From the NCBI GenBank assembly GCA_945957605.1, contig CAMFLR010000003.1:1-64000 (forward strand): a DNA stretch of 64,000 nucleotides. The letters are read 5' to 3'. This DNA is from an uncultured Isosphaeraceae bacterium. Lineage in GTDB: Bacteria > Planctomycetota > Planctomycetia > Isosphaerales > Isosphaeraceae. The notes under the pieces were generated by a model. It did not search any database. It saw only the letters and a program-made list of their open reading frames with translations, and had not been told where the DNA came from. This document shows, one piece after another, positions 41,796 to 50,779 of this stretch; the first letter of the stretch is position 1; every line of letters begins with the position of its first letter. A program made the position numbers and the translations under genes.

Positions 41796-42707
41796 TCAAA
41801 AACGAATTCCAAATCCTACATTGATGAGAGTGCCACTTGTTTGATTGTTGATTCCGAAAGCCACTACGGTGCCGACCTCGATGTCGGGCGTGATGAAGTA
41901 GTGCAGTCCGGTGTCGATGAATTGCTTGGAAAAGTCGTGTTCCTTCGCCTGAGTCATGAGGCCGAAGTACTCGACGTGCGTGAACCAGCGCTTCTCGCGG
42001 CCAAACGGAATGCGCAGTACGGCCGACGGTGCCCAGAGGGTGTAACCGTCTTCTCGCTCGCGGTCGGTACCGAACCGGATGCCCTGGTCGAACGTCCAGC
42101 CGTTGGGTAGTTCCCAGCCCCAGGCGTAGCCCATGCGAATCTGGGTATGCCCCTCGATCGAGCCGACGGGCGTGTGGCCCTGCGCGAGAAACGCGCTATG
42201 GGGCATGAAGCGGAAACGCTGCTTTTGACGGCTCACAGCGTATTTGAACCCGTAAAAAACTTGCTGTTCGGCGTTGATCCCAAAATTGCCGCCGAGGTCG
42301 CCTTCCGCCGCGGCAGAAGCCCGGCCAATTTCGTAGTTGTAACCGAAGCGAAGTTCGAGGCGATCGGCGACTCCATAACGAAACACGGTCTCAGGAAAAC
42401 TATGCTTGGCCCCTTCCTGGCCGATGCTGATGTAGGAATATGCCGACTCGATGATGAACCGGTCGCGACCCGGGGTGAATGGTGAGAACGTAAACGAATT
42501 GCGGTCGGTCTCGATGTTATCTTCCCGGTGCTTCTCGTCGGATTCGGCATCGCCCTCGGCCTGTTGCATCGCCTCCGGCCAATTGAGAAGTCTGAGTGCG
42601 AACGGCTGCGAATCCTGCGCCCGGGAGGTCGAGCAAAGCAGCACAACGAGGCAAAACGGGGCGAGAAGTTGAAATGATCGCAGTCGTGCCGATTGGGGGC
42701 AAACCAT
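41796..42707 (-). CDS. Outer-membrane beta-barrel, transporter-like
   Basis: A 303-residue exported protein (signal peptide to about STSRAQD, residue 30) with alternating hydrophobic strands and a C-terminal phenylalanine (NVGFGIRF), the usual outer-membrane barrel signature. Patterns such as RFGYNYEIGRA, GYAWGWELPNGWTF and YFITPDIEVGTVVAFGIN fit the MetA-pathway-of-phenol-degradation (PF13557-like) transporter family. An acidic stretch (EGDAESDEKHRED) follows the signal peptide. The ligand is unknown. Confidence 0.75.
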   Translation of the reverse strand: MVCPQSARLRSFQLLAPFCLVVLLCSTSRAQDSQPFALRLLNWPEAMQQAEGDAESDEKHREDNIETDRNSFTFSPFTPGRDRFIIESAYSYISIGQEGAKHSFPETVFRYGVADRLELRFGYNYEIGRASAAAEGDLGGNFGINAEQQVFYGFKYAVSRQKQRFRFMPHSAFLAQGHTPVGSIEGHTQIRMGYAWGWELPNGWTFDQGIRFGTDREREDGYTLWAPSAVLRIPFGREKRWFTHVEYFGLMTQAKEHDFSKQFIDTGLHYFITPDIEVGTVVAFGINNQTSGTLINVGFGIRF

Positions 42708-42895
42708 AAAAGTATCCTTTCCGGAAGGCTCGGAAGCCGACCGGCAAGGTCGGAAACGATTGCAAAACTCGGATCACAATGCACTATTCAAGCGCGAGAC
42801 TGCTGGCCCGCCTTAATTCGGTATCGGCCGCGATGGCTTGCGGCTGCATGAAAATCGGAATGATTGGCAAAATCGATTCAATGCGTCGGGCACAA

Positions 42896-43891
42896 TCACT
42901 TCGCGGCTGGGAAGACAACGCGCCAATCGCGCTTCATGTCTGCAACTGTCCAGCCACGGGTAGGGGCCTCGTCGAGCGCACGAACCAGGCGGCCGACGGG
43001 CGATTCGCGGTCGTAGGCATATTCGCGTTCGGAATCGGTGTGATGGACGATGAGACCGAATCGAGCTCCTTTTCCCGACGTGACGTAGCGAAGCATTTCA
43101 TAATCACCGTCGGAGTTGCCGAATGCGGCGATCGGCCGTTTGCCCAGGAACTTGCCGATGCCGACGGGCTTACCGGCCTTGTCGTCGACGAAATCGACCT
43201 CGGGCAGTCGCATGAGCACGGGAGTATCGCCACGGAGCTCGTAACGTGTCTTTACCGAGCTGCCGCACACCTGTTCCGGAGGGATGCCGTAGACCGGCTC
43301 CGTCCAGACGCGCATGAATTCGGCACCGCCCCCGGAGACGATGTACGTTTTGAATCCGTTGGCGCGAAGATATGTCAGGAGCTCGACCATCGGCTGGTAG
43401 ATACAGGCGGTGTAGAGCCGGTCGAATCGGGGGTGTTTTGCTGTTGAAATCCAGTTGCGCACAAGTAAAGAGAAGTCTTCGGTCGTCATTCCGGAATGAG
43501 TCGTCGTCACAATTTCAACCAAACCTTTTTCACCAATATCGGCGAGTGCAATGCGATCGTTATCCAGCAGAGCTTTGAACGGTTGCTGATTTTTCCATTC
43601 AGGGTGATCGGCCGCCATGGCTCGAATGCGATCGCGCACGAAGACCGCCTGAACATACATTGGCTGCTCGCACCAAAGTGTGCCGTCGTTGTCGAAGACG
43701 GCGATGCGGTCGGGAACCGGCACGAAGTCAGGAGAATCCTTGTCGGTGACCTTGGCGACGAACGCGACGATCGCCTTCTTGGACACTCCGTCATTCCAAG
43801 AGGGGAGCGGGTCTTCCGCCGCATCTGCAGAGCAGATCAGCGCGACGATCAGGACAAATGCCCTTGGAACGATCGAGAAGTTTGATCGCAT
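42896..43891 (-). CDS. Secreted HAD-family phosphatase
   Basis: A 331-residue exported protein with signal peptide (to about CSADAAED, residue 26) and HAD motifs: I, FDNDGTLW with nucleophile Asp67 and Asp69; II, IVSGGG; III/IV, Lys near VDDKAG and AFGNSDGDYEML. It resembles phosphoserine-phosphatase-like HAD proteins but acts outside the cytoplasm. I chose the second ATG (43891), which places the signal peptide at the N-terminus. Likely a non-specific acid phosphatase for phosphate gathering. Confidence 0.85.
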   Translation of the reverse strand: MRSNFSIVPRAFVLIVALICSADAAEDPLPSWNDGVSKKAIVAFVAKVTDKDSPDFVPVPDRIAVFDNDGTLWCEQPMYVQAVFVRDRIRAMAADHPEWKNQQPFKALLDNDRIALADIGEKGLVEIVTTTHSGMTTEDFSLLVRNWISTAKHPRFDRLYTACIYQPMVELLTYLRANGFKTYIVSGGGAEFMRVWTEPVYGIPPEQVCGSSVKTRYELRGDTPVLMRLPEVDFVDDKAGKPVGIGKFLGKRPIAAFGNSDGDYEMLRYVTSGKGARFGLIVHHTDSEREYAYDRESPVGRLVRALDEAPTRGWTVADMKRDWRVVFPAAK

Positions 43892-43912
43892 CGGTAAGAC
43901 CCGCTCGCTCAA

Positions 43913-43948
43913 GAGAAAAGCGGCGATCGAAGTGAATCGACCGCCGCT
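43913..43948 (-). terminator. Terminator of the sulfatase gene
   Basis: On the minus strand AGCGGCG (complement of 43942-43948) pairs with CGCCGCT (complement of 43919-43925), with inner TCGA/TCGA pairing, and is followed by TTTTCTCTT. It lies 24 bp past the sulfatase stop and inside the leader region of the phosphatase gene. Confidence 0.7.
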
Positions 43949-43972
43949 CTAAAAAAAAATCAGTCGTGTACC

Positions 43973-45730
<1,758 letters not shown>

Positions 45731-45908
45731 GATGTGATGTTCCAAAGATGTGATGAGTCACGACGTGGGGAGTTTCCATGGCTCGCGACGACTAACTTAC
45801 GGCAGTGCGCGTCTCGGCGATAGACTTGTGGTCACTTTCTGGAGAAAGCGGTTGCCGCATCGATTCGAGAATCGTCCAAAACTCGACAGTTTGCGTGTCG
45901 ACGATTCA

Positions 45909-45940
45909 ACAAAAAACGCCGGCCTTTGGGGACCGGCGTT
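45909..45940 (-). terminator. Rho-independent terminator
   Basis: AACGCCGG (45915-45922) and CCGGCGTT (45933-45940) form a perfect 8-bp stem with a 10-nt loop; on the minus strand it runs into TTTTTTG. It would end transcripts from the aldolase gene at 46166-47056, after passing the palindromic repeat. Confidence 0.8.
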
Positions 45941-45973
45941 GCGACAATTTGCATTAAAATCTACGCGCTTGTT

Positions 45974-46118
45974 ATTGGGTGCGACAAGGAGCAGGGTAGC
46001 CGGGACAACTTGCTTGTCCCGGTCGCGAAGCGACAAGAGGAGATCGCAAACTGTACCGCGTTACCCTCTTGTGGCTGCGCCACCCGGACAACGAGTTGTC
46101 CAGGCCACCCAATCCTAT
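45974..46118. repeat. Palindromic intergenic repeat, copy C
   Basis: Outer ends ATTGGGTG (45974-45981) and CACCCAAT (46106-46113) are perfect inverted repeats. Inside are CCGGGACAA/TTGTCCCGG (46000-46008, 46014-46022), the loop TCGC-GAA-GCGA (46023-46033), and a second hairpin GGACAA/TTGTCC (46086-46101). The left part matches copy A nearly base for base through GTCGC-AAGCGACAAGAGG, and both end CCCAATCCTAT. No coding content. Confidence 0.8.
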
Positions 46119-46165
46119 TGTTTCCGTTGTCCTAAAGGGCGACAACTCTTACATTCTGCGCGATC

Positions 46166-47056
46166 TCAAGGAAGCAAACCCGCCTTCTCGGCTTCTTCGA
46201 TCACGCGCTCGGCAGTCGCCGAATCGAGCGAGCGGAGCGGGGCGGGGAGCATGCGGCGCAATAATCCGCGGTGGCGGCAGAGGACTTCGAGGCACGCGAG
46301 CATCGGGCCGAAGCCGGTTGTGCGGGCGACCTTGTTGAACTGCGATTGGAGACGGAAAGCGGCGGTGTCGTCGTTGGCGCGGGCGGCGTTCCAGATCGCG
46401 ACGGCCAGTTCGGGAAGCGGATTCGAGAGGCTCGTCACGAAGCCGTCGGCGCCAAGGTTGGTAGCCGGGCCGACGAGGTCGGTTCCTTGCAGGTAGCTGA
46501 AGTTCTGGGCTCGCCGCTCGGCGGGCGACCAGTCGAGCGTGCGCGTCAGCGTCGAGATCACGTCTTTGCAGCCGACGATTCGCGGGTGATCGGCAAGTTG
46601 GCGAAGGTGGGCGAAGCTCAACTGGTTTGAGACCCATGGGGCATTATAGATGACGAGCGGTTTGGCGAGCTGGTCGGCGAGGGTTGTGAAGTAGTCGACG
46701 ACTTCGGCCGAGGTCATCGGCTGATACCACGGGGGCAGGGCGGCGTAGTAGTCGTAGGGGAGGTCGTCGAAAGCCTTGGCACGGGCGAGGGTTCGGGTGG
46801 TACCCTGGTCCGAGATGTTGAGCACGAGGGGGACGCGGCCGTCGGCGGTCTTGGCGGCGATTTCGGCGATGGTGCGCCAGCGGTTGTCGGGGATCAGGTC
46901 GAAGCGGGCGGTGGTGCCCAGGACCCAGAGGCCGTGTACGCCCGCCTTGATCTGGGAGTCGACCAGTTTTTCGAAGGCGGCGACGTCGATCGACTCGTCT
47001 GCGAGCAGAGGAGTGGGGAGCGGAGGGACGATACCGTGCAGACGAGGCAGTTCCAT
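46166..47056 (-). CDS. Dihydrodipicolinate-synthase-family lyase/aldolase
   Basis: A 296-residue DapA-family protein starting MELPRLHGIVPPLPTPL. The Schiff-base lysine is in IVGCKDVIS and the catalytic tyrosine in LVIYNAP; the glyoxylate-binding GTTARFDL replaces the usual GTTGE, so the substrate differs from DapA. The ATG at 47056 is behind GGG-rich sequence; upstream in-frame sequence does not look coding. Isolated from other pathway genes. Candidates are sugar-acid aldolases or N-acetylneuraminate lyase-like enzymes. It is not closely similar to the hydroxyproline-pathway family member at 14459-15355. Confidence 0.82.
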   Translation of the reverse strand: MELPRLHGIVPPLPTPLLADESIDVAAFEKLVDSQIKAGVHGLWVLGTTARFDLIPDNRWRTIAEIAAKTADGRVPLVLNISDQGTTRTLARAKAFDDLPYDYYAALPPWYQPMTSAEVVDYFTTLADQLAKPLVIYNAPWVSNQLSFAHLRQLADHPRIVGCKDVISTLTRTLDWSPAERRAQNFSYLQGTDLVGPATNLGADGFVTSLSNPLPELAVAIWNAARANDDTAAFRLQSQFNKVARTTGFGPMLACLEVLCRHRGLLRRMLPAPLRSLDSATAERVIEEAEKAGLLP

Positions 47057-47412
47057 CGGGGGCGGGCTCCGGCGGGCGGAACAAAGGTGTGAGGCGAAGG
47101 CGAGACCGGCCTGCGCAATAGATCCACCAGTATGACGCACTCGTGCCGCGGACGCCAACGCTGCCGCGACTTGCGGCGATCGATTCCGGGTCGAACGGAT
47201 CGCGACGCCTGGCGCTAGGAAACGAAATCGCGCAATTGTTCCGGCTTTGTCTCATGAAAGGGCGAGCGGCTGGCCGATAGTATCGAAGCTGGACGGGAGG
47301 TTTGCGATCGGCGCCTTAACGCCGATCACCCGTTGCATGTCTTTTGAGCCCGTGGCGGAGGGCAATTCCCCCCTCTCGACCGAGCGCGGGCTTCCACGGA
47401 GGAGGAGATCCC
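47057..47412. other. Divergent spacer before the 75-residue gene
   Basis: The 356-bp gap lies between divergent genes. It contains one clean hairpin, GATCGGCG-CCTTAA-CGCCGATC (47306-47327), about 85 nt upstream of the plus-strand gene. No other structure or short gene was convincing. Confidence 0.45.
47306..47327 (+). promoter_or_regulatory. Hairpin/operator upstream of the 75-residue gene
   Basis: Perfect 8-bp arms with a 6-nt centre (GATCGGCG and CGCCGATC). It could be a DNA operator or a leader RNA hairpin. No T-run follows. Confidence 0.4.
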
Positions 47413-47640
47413 ATGGCCACCGCACGACTTCGCGTGTACCCCTACCCCGAAGATCAGGCTCCGGCCCAAGACGATACTCCGGCGATTCCGGTTCGCCTGG
47501 CGGATCTCTACCCGCTTCTGGCGCACGCGTATCGCGATAACTACGTTTGGCTGCGCGACTTCGAGAACGACGAGTTGCTCGTCGGCAACGACCTGTTCCA
47601 GGTGATCAAGGCGTTCTCGGACTGTCGTCCTTCCGCCTGA
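47413..47640 (+). CDS. 75-residue protein of unknown function
   Basis: The small acidic protein starts MATARLRVYPYPEDQ, is Pro/Asp-rich in its first third, and then has LADLYPLLAHAYRDNYVWLRDFENDELLV, which predicts helices. A strong GGAGGAGGAG ribosome-binding site precedes the ATG at 47413, so expression is likely; an upstream in-frame ATG lacks such a site. It is 120 bp before the STAS gene on the same strand. No family recognised. Confidence 0.8.
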   Translation: MATARLRVYPYPEDQAPAQDDTPAIPVRLADLYPLLAHAYRDNYVWLRDFENDELLVGNDLFQVIKAFSDCRPSA

Positions 47641-47760
47641 TTCACGTCGTTATGAGGGATGGGTGAAGGGAAGACCCCTTGCCGAACGCGCGTCGTTTGT
47701 CCTACTGTTGATTTGCGAATCGGACACGACGCCCTGGCAGCCCATCCCGGAAGATCAGCG

Positions 47761-48135
47761 ATGAGCGAAATCGAGACAACCGACGCCTTCACGATCGAAC
47801 GGCGGGGCGAACTGACGATCGTCTCCGCCAACCCTGCGCTCGAGACGGTCGGTTCCGACATCGAGTCGATCGCCGCTGAGCTCATTGTCAAACCGCTCAA
47901 GGAAGAGGTCGAGCCCGTTGTGCTTTTCGACCTCTCGCAAGTTACCTATTTTGGCTCCGTCTTTTTGGCGATCATGATTCGCTGCTGGAAGATCGTTCTG
48001 GCGAAGAGCGGCACCATGGCGCTCGCCGGCGTTTCGGCCCAGGCACGCGAGCTGCTGCATTTGACCTCGCTCGACCAATCGTGGCCAATGTACGACACCC
48101 GTCGCGAGGCGATTAACGCCCTGCTCGCGGACTGA
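47761..48135 (+). CDS. STAS-domain protein (anti-sigma antagonist-like)
   Basis: A 124-residue STAS domain: strand FTIERRGELTIVSA, VVLFDLSQVTYFGSVFLAIMIRCW (the region of the regulatory serine) and MALAGVSAQARELLHLTSLDQSWPMYDTRREAIN. In SpoIIAA-type proteins the phosphorylated serine is in an Asp-Ser-Ser-Gly context; here it is Gly-Ser-Val-Phe, so regulation by phosphorylation is uncertain. GGAAG lies 7 nt before the ATG at 47761. No partner kinase or phosphatase is adjacent. Confidence 0.85.
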   Translation: MSEIETTDAFTIERRGELTIVSANPALETVGSDIESIAAELIVKPLKEEVEPVVLFDLSQVTYFGSVFLAIMIRCWKIVLAKSGTMALAGVSAQARELLHLTSLDQSWPMYDTRREAINALLAD

Positions 48136-48162
48136 CGAATCCCCGCGCAACGAGGCCGATTT

Positions 48163-48230
48163 CGCGACCCGTTGAACCCGCGCGCGACCCGTTGACAGAT
48201 CGGCCAGACGTGCCGATGATTATCGTATAT
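48163..48230 (+). promoter_or_regulatory. Tandem 13-bp repeat and promoter of the rhomboid gene
   Basis: CGCGACCCGTTGA occurs twice, at 48163-48175 and 48183-48195, with a 20-bp period (two helical turns). The second copy runs into a perfect -35 box TTGACA (48192-48197). GATGAT at 48215-48220 (17-bp spacer) or the TTATCGTAT stretch just after it is the likely -10. A regulator binding the direct repeat would overlap RNA polymerase, as for a repressor or a class II activator. Confidence 0.55.
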
Positions 48231-48242
48231 GGCTCTCCCAAA

Positions 48243-48273
48243 GACGGCCGGCCTGCTCAAGGCCGGGGCCGTC
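48243..48273 (+). other. GC-rich leader hairpin of the rhomboid mRNA
   Basis: GACGGCCGGCC (48243-48253) pairs with the segment 48261-48273 through 11 bp with a two-G bulge and a 7-nt loop TGCTCAA. It lies inside the predicted 5' leader, 25 nt before the ATG. No U-run follows, so translation or stability control is likelier than termination. Confidence 0.5.
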
Positions 48274-48298
48274 GGAGCGCCATTCGCTCGGAGCCGCC

Positions 48299-49288
48299 AT
48301 GGGTATCTACGACCGCGAATACTACCGCGACGACAAAGGCGGGTCCGGGTGGCTCTACGGCGCGGCGCCGGCGTGCAAAATGATCATCCTGATCAACGTC
48401 GGCATGTTCCTTTTGCCGCGCCTGTTCGACGTCCAGGAACTCGTCCACGAATGGCTCGCAAACAATAGCGCCGCAGTCCTGAACGGCCAGGTCTGGCGGC
48501 TCATAACGTGCGCGTTCCTGCACAACCCCTACGACATTTGGCATATTCTTATCAATATGCTGATTCTTTGGTGGGTTGGCCGTGATATGGAAGCGTTTTA
48601 CGGCACGCGCGAGTTCTGGTGGTTTTACCTGTCGGCAGCGGCAGTGAGTTCATTGTGCTGGGTCGCCATGGATCATGCGCGGCATCCGGCCGACGGTCAC
48701 ACGGCGGTCGGCGCTTCAGGCGCAGTGCTCGCGGTGATGGCGGTTTATACGTTCTATAACCCACGCAGAGAGGTCATTCTCTATTTCATCCCGATGGAGA
48801 TGTGGGTTCTGCTCACAATCCTCGTGGTGAGCGACGGCTATAGCCTGTGGATTCACTCGAACCAGCCGATCGGATTTGCGGCCCACCTCGGCGGCGTGGC
48901 TTACGCGTTTGCGTTCAAGCAGCTCGATCTCCGGTTGAAGAGCTTTGGCGGATTCAAGCTCAAGTCGCTCAAGCGGTTGATCCCTGGCGCATCGCCCAAG
49001 TTGCGTCTGGTGTATCCGCCCGACCCGCCGCCGCGTGAACGCGAAACGCCGCGCCCGGCCAATAATCCGCCCACGCCTGGTTCGTGGTCGTCGCCCGAGA
49101 AACCTAACCCGATGCCGCGCCCGAGTTCGGTGTCGGTCGTTTCGGAAGAGTCGCTCGATGCCCGGTTCGACGAGATTCTGGCGAAGATCGCCAGCCAGGG
49201 CCGTGGCAGTCTGACCGACGAAGAAAAGCGCATCTGCGAAGAAGCCAGCCGGCGTGCACGCAGCAAGCGAAGTGAGCGAATTCCGTGA
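48299..49288 (+). CDS. Rhomboid-family intramembrane serine protease
   Basis: The 329-residue protein has about six membrane helices (residues 28-215). The catalytic dyad is visible: Ser140 in GASGAVLAV and His196 in GFAAHLGGVAYAF, plus the rhomboid HILINMLILWWVG with oxyanion-side residues. The C-terminal third is a soluble Pro-rich linker and a helical tail (ESLDARFDEILAKIASQGRGSLTDEEKRICEEAS) seen in planctomycete and Bacteroidetes rhomboids. The 5' leader has a promoter and hairpin. The acetyltransferase gene overlaps the stop by 4 bp. Confidence 0.92.
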   Translation: MGIYDREYYRDDKGGSGWLYGAAPACKMIILINVGMFLLPRLFDVQELVHEWLANNSAAVLNGQVWRLITCAFLHNPYDIWHILINMLILWWVGRDMEAFYGTREFWWFYLSAAAVSSLCWVAMDHARHPADGHTAVGASGAVLAVMAVYTFYNPRREVILYFIPMEMWVLLTILVVSDGYSLWIHSNQPIGFAAHLGGVAYAFAFKQLDLRLKSFGGFKLKSLKRLIPGASPKLRLVYPPDPPPRERETPRPANNPPTPGSWSSPEKPNPMPRPSSVSVVSEESLDARFDEILAKIASQGRGSLTDEEKRICEEASRRARSKRSERIP

Positions 49289-49755
49289 GCATTCAGGTTC
49301 GCCCCGCCCAGGCCGACGACATCGGCACCCTCATCGAATACAACATTCGACTCGCCGCCGAAACCGAGAATAAAACGCTCGATCGCGCGATTCTCACAGC
49401 GGGAGTGACTCGCGCACTCGAAGATCCCGGACGCATTCGCTACTGGGTGGCCGAGGACGCGGCGACCCGCGAAGTGGTCGGTCAAGTTGGTGCGACCCGC
49501 GAGTGGAGCGACTGGCGTAACGGTTGGGTCTGGTGGCTGCAGTCGGTCTACGTGCATGCTGAATATCGCGGCCAGGGCGTCTTCAAGACGTTACTTCAGT
49601 TCGTGAAGTCCGAGGCGATGGCCACGCCCGATGTGATCGGCCTGCGATTGTATGTCGAAGTGAATAATCATCGCGCACGAAAGACTTACGAATCGCTGGG
49701 TTTTCACCTTGGCGAATACGAAGTCGGCGAAGACTTGTGGCTCAATCGGGTTTGA
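49285..49755 (+). CDS. GNAT-family N-acetyltransferase
   Basis: A 156-residue GNAT domain: IRPA-type first strand, WWLQSVYVHAEYRGQGVFKTLLQFV with the acetyl-CoA-binding R-G-Q-G-V/x motif, and VNNHRARKTYESLGF near the end. The start is GTG at 49285, overlapping the rhomboid stop (GTGA). Its 3' end overlaps the convergent trpD gene by 14 bp. Substrate unknown. Confidence 0.9.
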   Translation: MSIQVRPAQADDIGTLIEYNIRLAAETENKTLDRAILTAGVTRALEDPGRIRYWVAEDAATREVVGQVGATREWSDWRNGWVWWLQSVYVHAEYRGQGVFKTLLQFVKSEAMATPDVIGLRLYVEVNNHRARKTYESLGFHLGEYEVGEDLWLNRV

Positions 49756-50779
49756 CGCCGCGATAGGTCTTCCAGCGTTCCAGCAAGTCGGCTGCGCGAC
49801 CAGAGTCGATAGCGTCGCTTGCGAGCGCAACGCCTTCTTTGAGTTCGCTCGCTTTTTCGGCCACCAAGAGCGCCGCCGCGGCGTTGGCGAGCACCGACGA
49901 TCGTACTGGACCAGATTCGCCAGCGAGGAGCGCTTTCAAACGCGATGCGCTATCAGTCGGACCAGTCACGCGCAGCTCGTCAACCGTAACTCGGGGCAGG
50001 CCGAAGTCTTCCGGTTCCCACGTAAGCGGTTTGATCTCGCCGTTTTCAACCCACAAGACGTGCGTGCTACCGCCGAGCGTTACTTCATCGACGCCATCGG
50101 CCCCGCGTACGACTGCGGCTCTTCGAGAGCCCAGACGATTGAGCGCCTCGGCAACCAAAACGTGCTGACGTTCGCCCGACACGCCGACGATTTGCAGTGT
50201 GGGGCGCGCAGGATTCGCGAGTGGTCCCACCAGATTGAACAGCGTGCGAAACGGCAATTGACGTCGAACGGCTCCCGCATGCCGAAGCGCCGGATGAAAC
50301 CGCGGTGCGAACAGGAAAGTCAGCCCCAGCTCGGCGAGACTTCGCGCCAGAACTTCGTTTGGCGCTTCGATATCAATACCCATCTCGACGAGCACTTCCG
50401 CGCTGCCGGAATTGCCCGATGCCGAGCGATTGCCGTGTTTTGCGACCGGCACTCCGCAAGCCGCCACAACAATCGCTGTTGCGGTCGAGATATTGACGGT
50501 ATTAGCACCATCGCCGCCGGTGCCGCAGGTGTCGAGCAGTTCACGGTCGCCGAGCGGGTTAGTCCAGGGATTCGCGTGTTCGCGTGCGGCTCGGACTGCG
50601 CCGGCGAGTTCCTCGGGCGTTTCGCCTTTGATGCGCAACCCTGTCAGGAACGCGGCGAGCGCGGCTTCGGTCGCCTCGCCCGCCATGATCGAGCTGATTG
50701 CGGCGTGGGCCTGCGTTTCGGAGAGATCAACCCGATCGGCGAGGAGTTTTACGGCGTCGAGCAGGGGCGTTGTGGTCAA
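49742..50779 (-). CDS. trpD: Anthranilate phosphoribosyltransferase
   Basis: TrpD transfers phosphoribose to anthranilate in tryptophan synthesis. The 345-residue protein has the PRPP-binding CGTGGDGANTVNIST (about residue 85), KHGNRSASGNSGSAEVL, and the FAPRFHPALRHAG and NLVGPLANPA motifs. It starts at a TTG that overlaps the stop of the protease gene (50776-50779), giving TTGA. No other trp gene lies nearby. The 3' end overlaps the acetyltransferase gene on the other strand. Confidence 0.96.
   Translation of the reverse strand: MTTTPLLDAVKLLADRVDLSETQAHAAISSIMAGEATEAALAAFLTGLRIKGETPEELAGAVRAAREHANPWTNPLGDRELLDTCGTGGDGANTVNISTATAIVVAACGVPVAKHGNRSASGNSGSAEVLVEMGIDIEAPNEVLARSLAELGLTFLFAPRFHPALRHAGAVRRQLPFRTLFNLVGPLANPARPTLQIVGVSGERQHVLVAEALNRLGSRRAAVVRGADGVDEVTLGGSTHVLWVENGEIKPLTWEPEDFGLPRVTVDELRVTGPTDSASRLKALLAGESGPVRSSVLANAAAALLVAEKASELKEGVALASDAIDSGRAADLLERWKTYRGVKPD

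Larger units (their letters stand above)
45731..46165. other. Spacer with terminator and palindromic repeat
   Basis: This 435-bp gap between the aldolase gene and the sulfatase gene holds a strong minus-strand terminator (45909-45940) and copy C of the dispersed repeat (45974-46118). The sulfatase promoter should lie within 45731-45908, but no clear boxes were seen. Confidence 0.5.

Noticed and set aside
46166-47056. DapA-family gene as second enzyme of the hydroxyproline pathway
   Set aside because: It lies more than 30 kb away with its own terminator, and its substrate-site motif (GTTARFDL) differs from that of the pathway enzyme.
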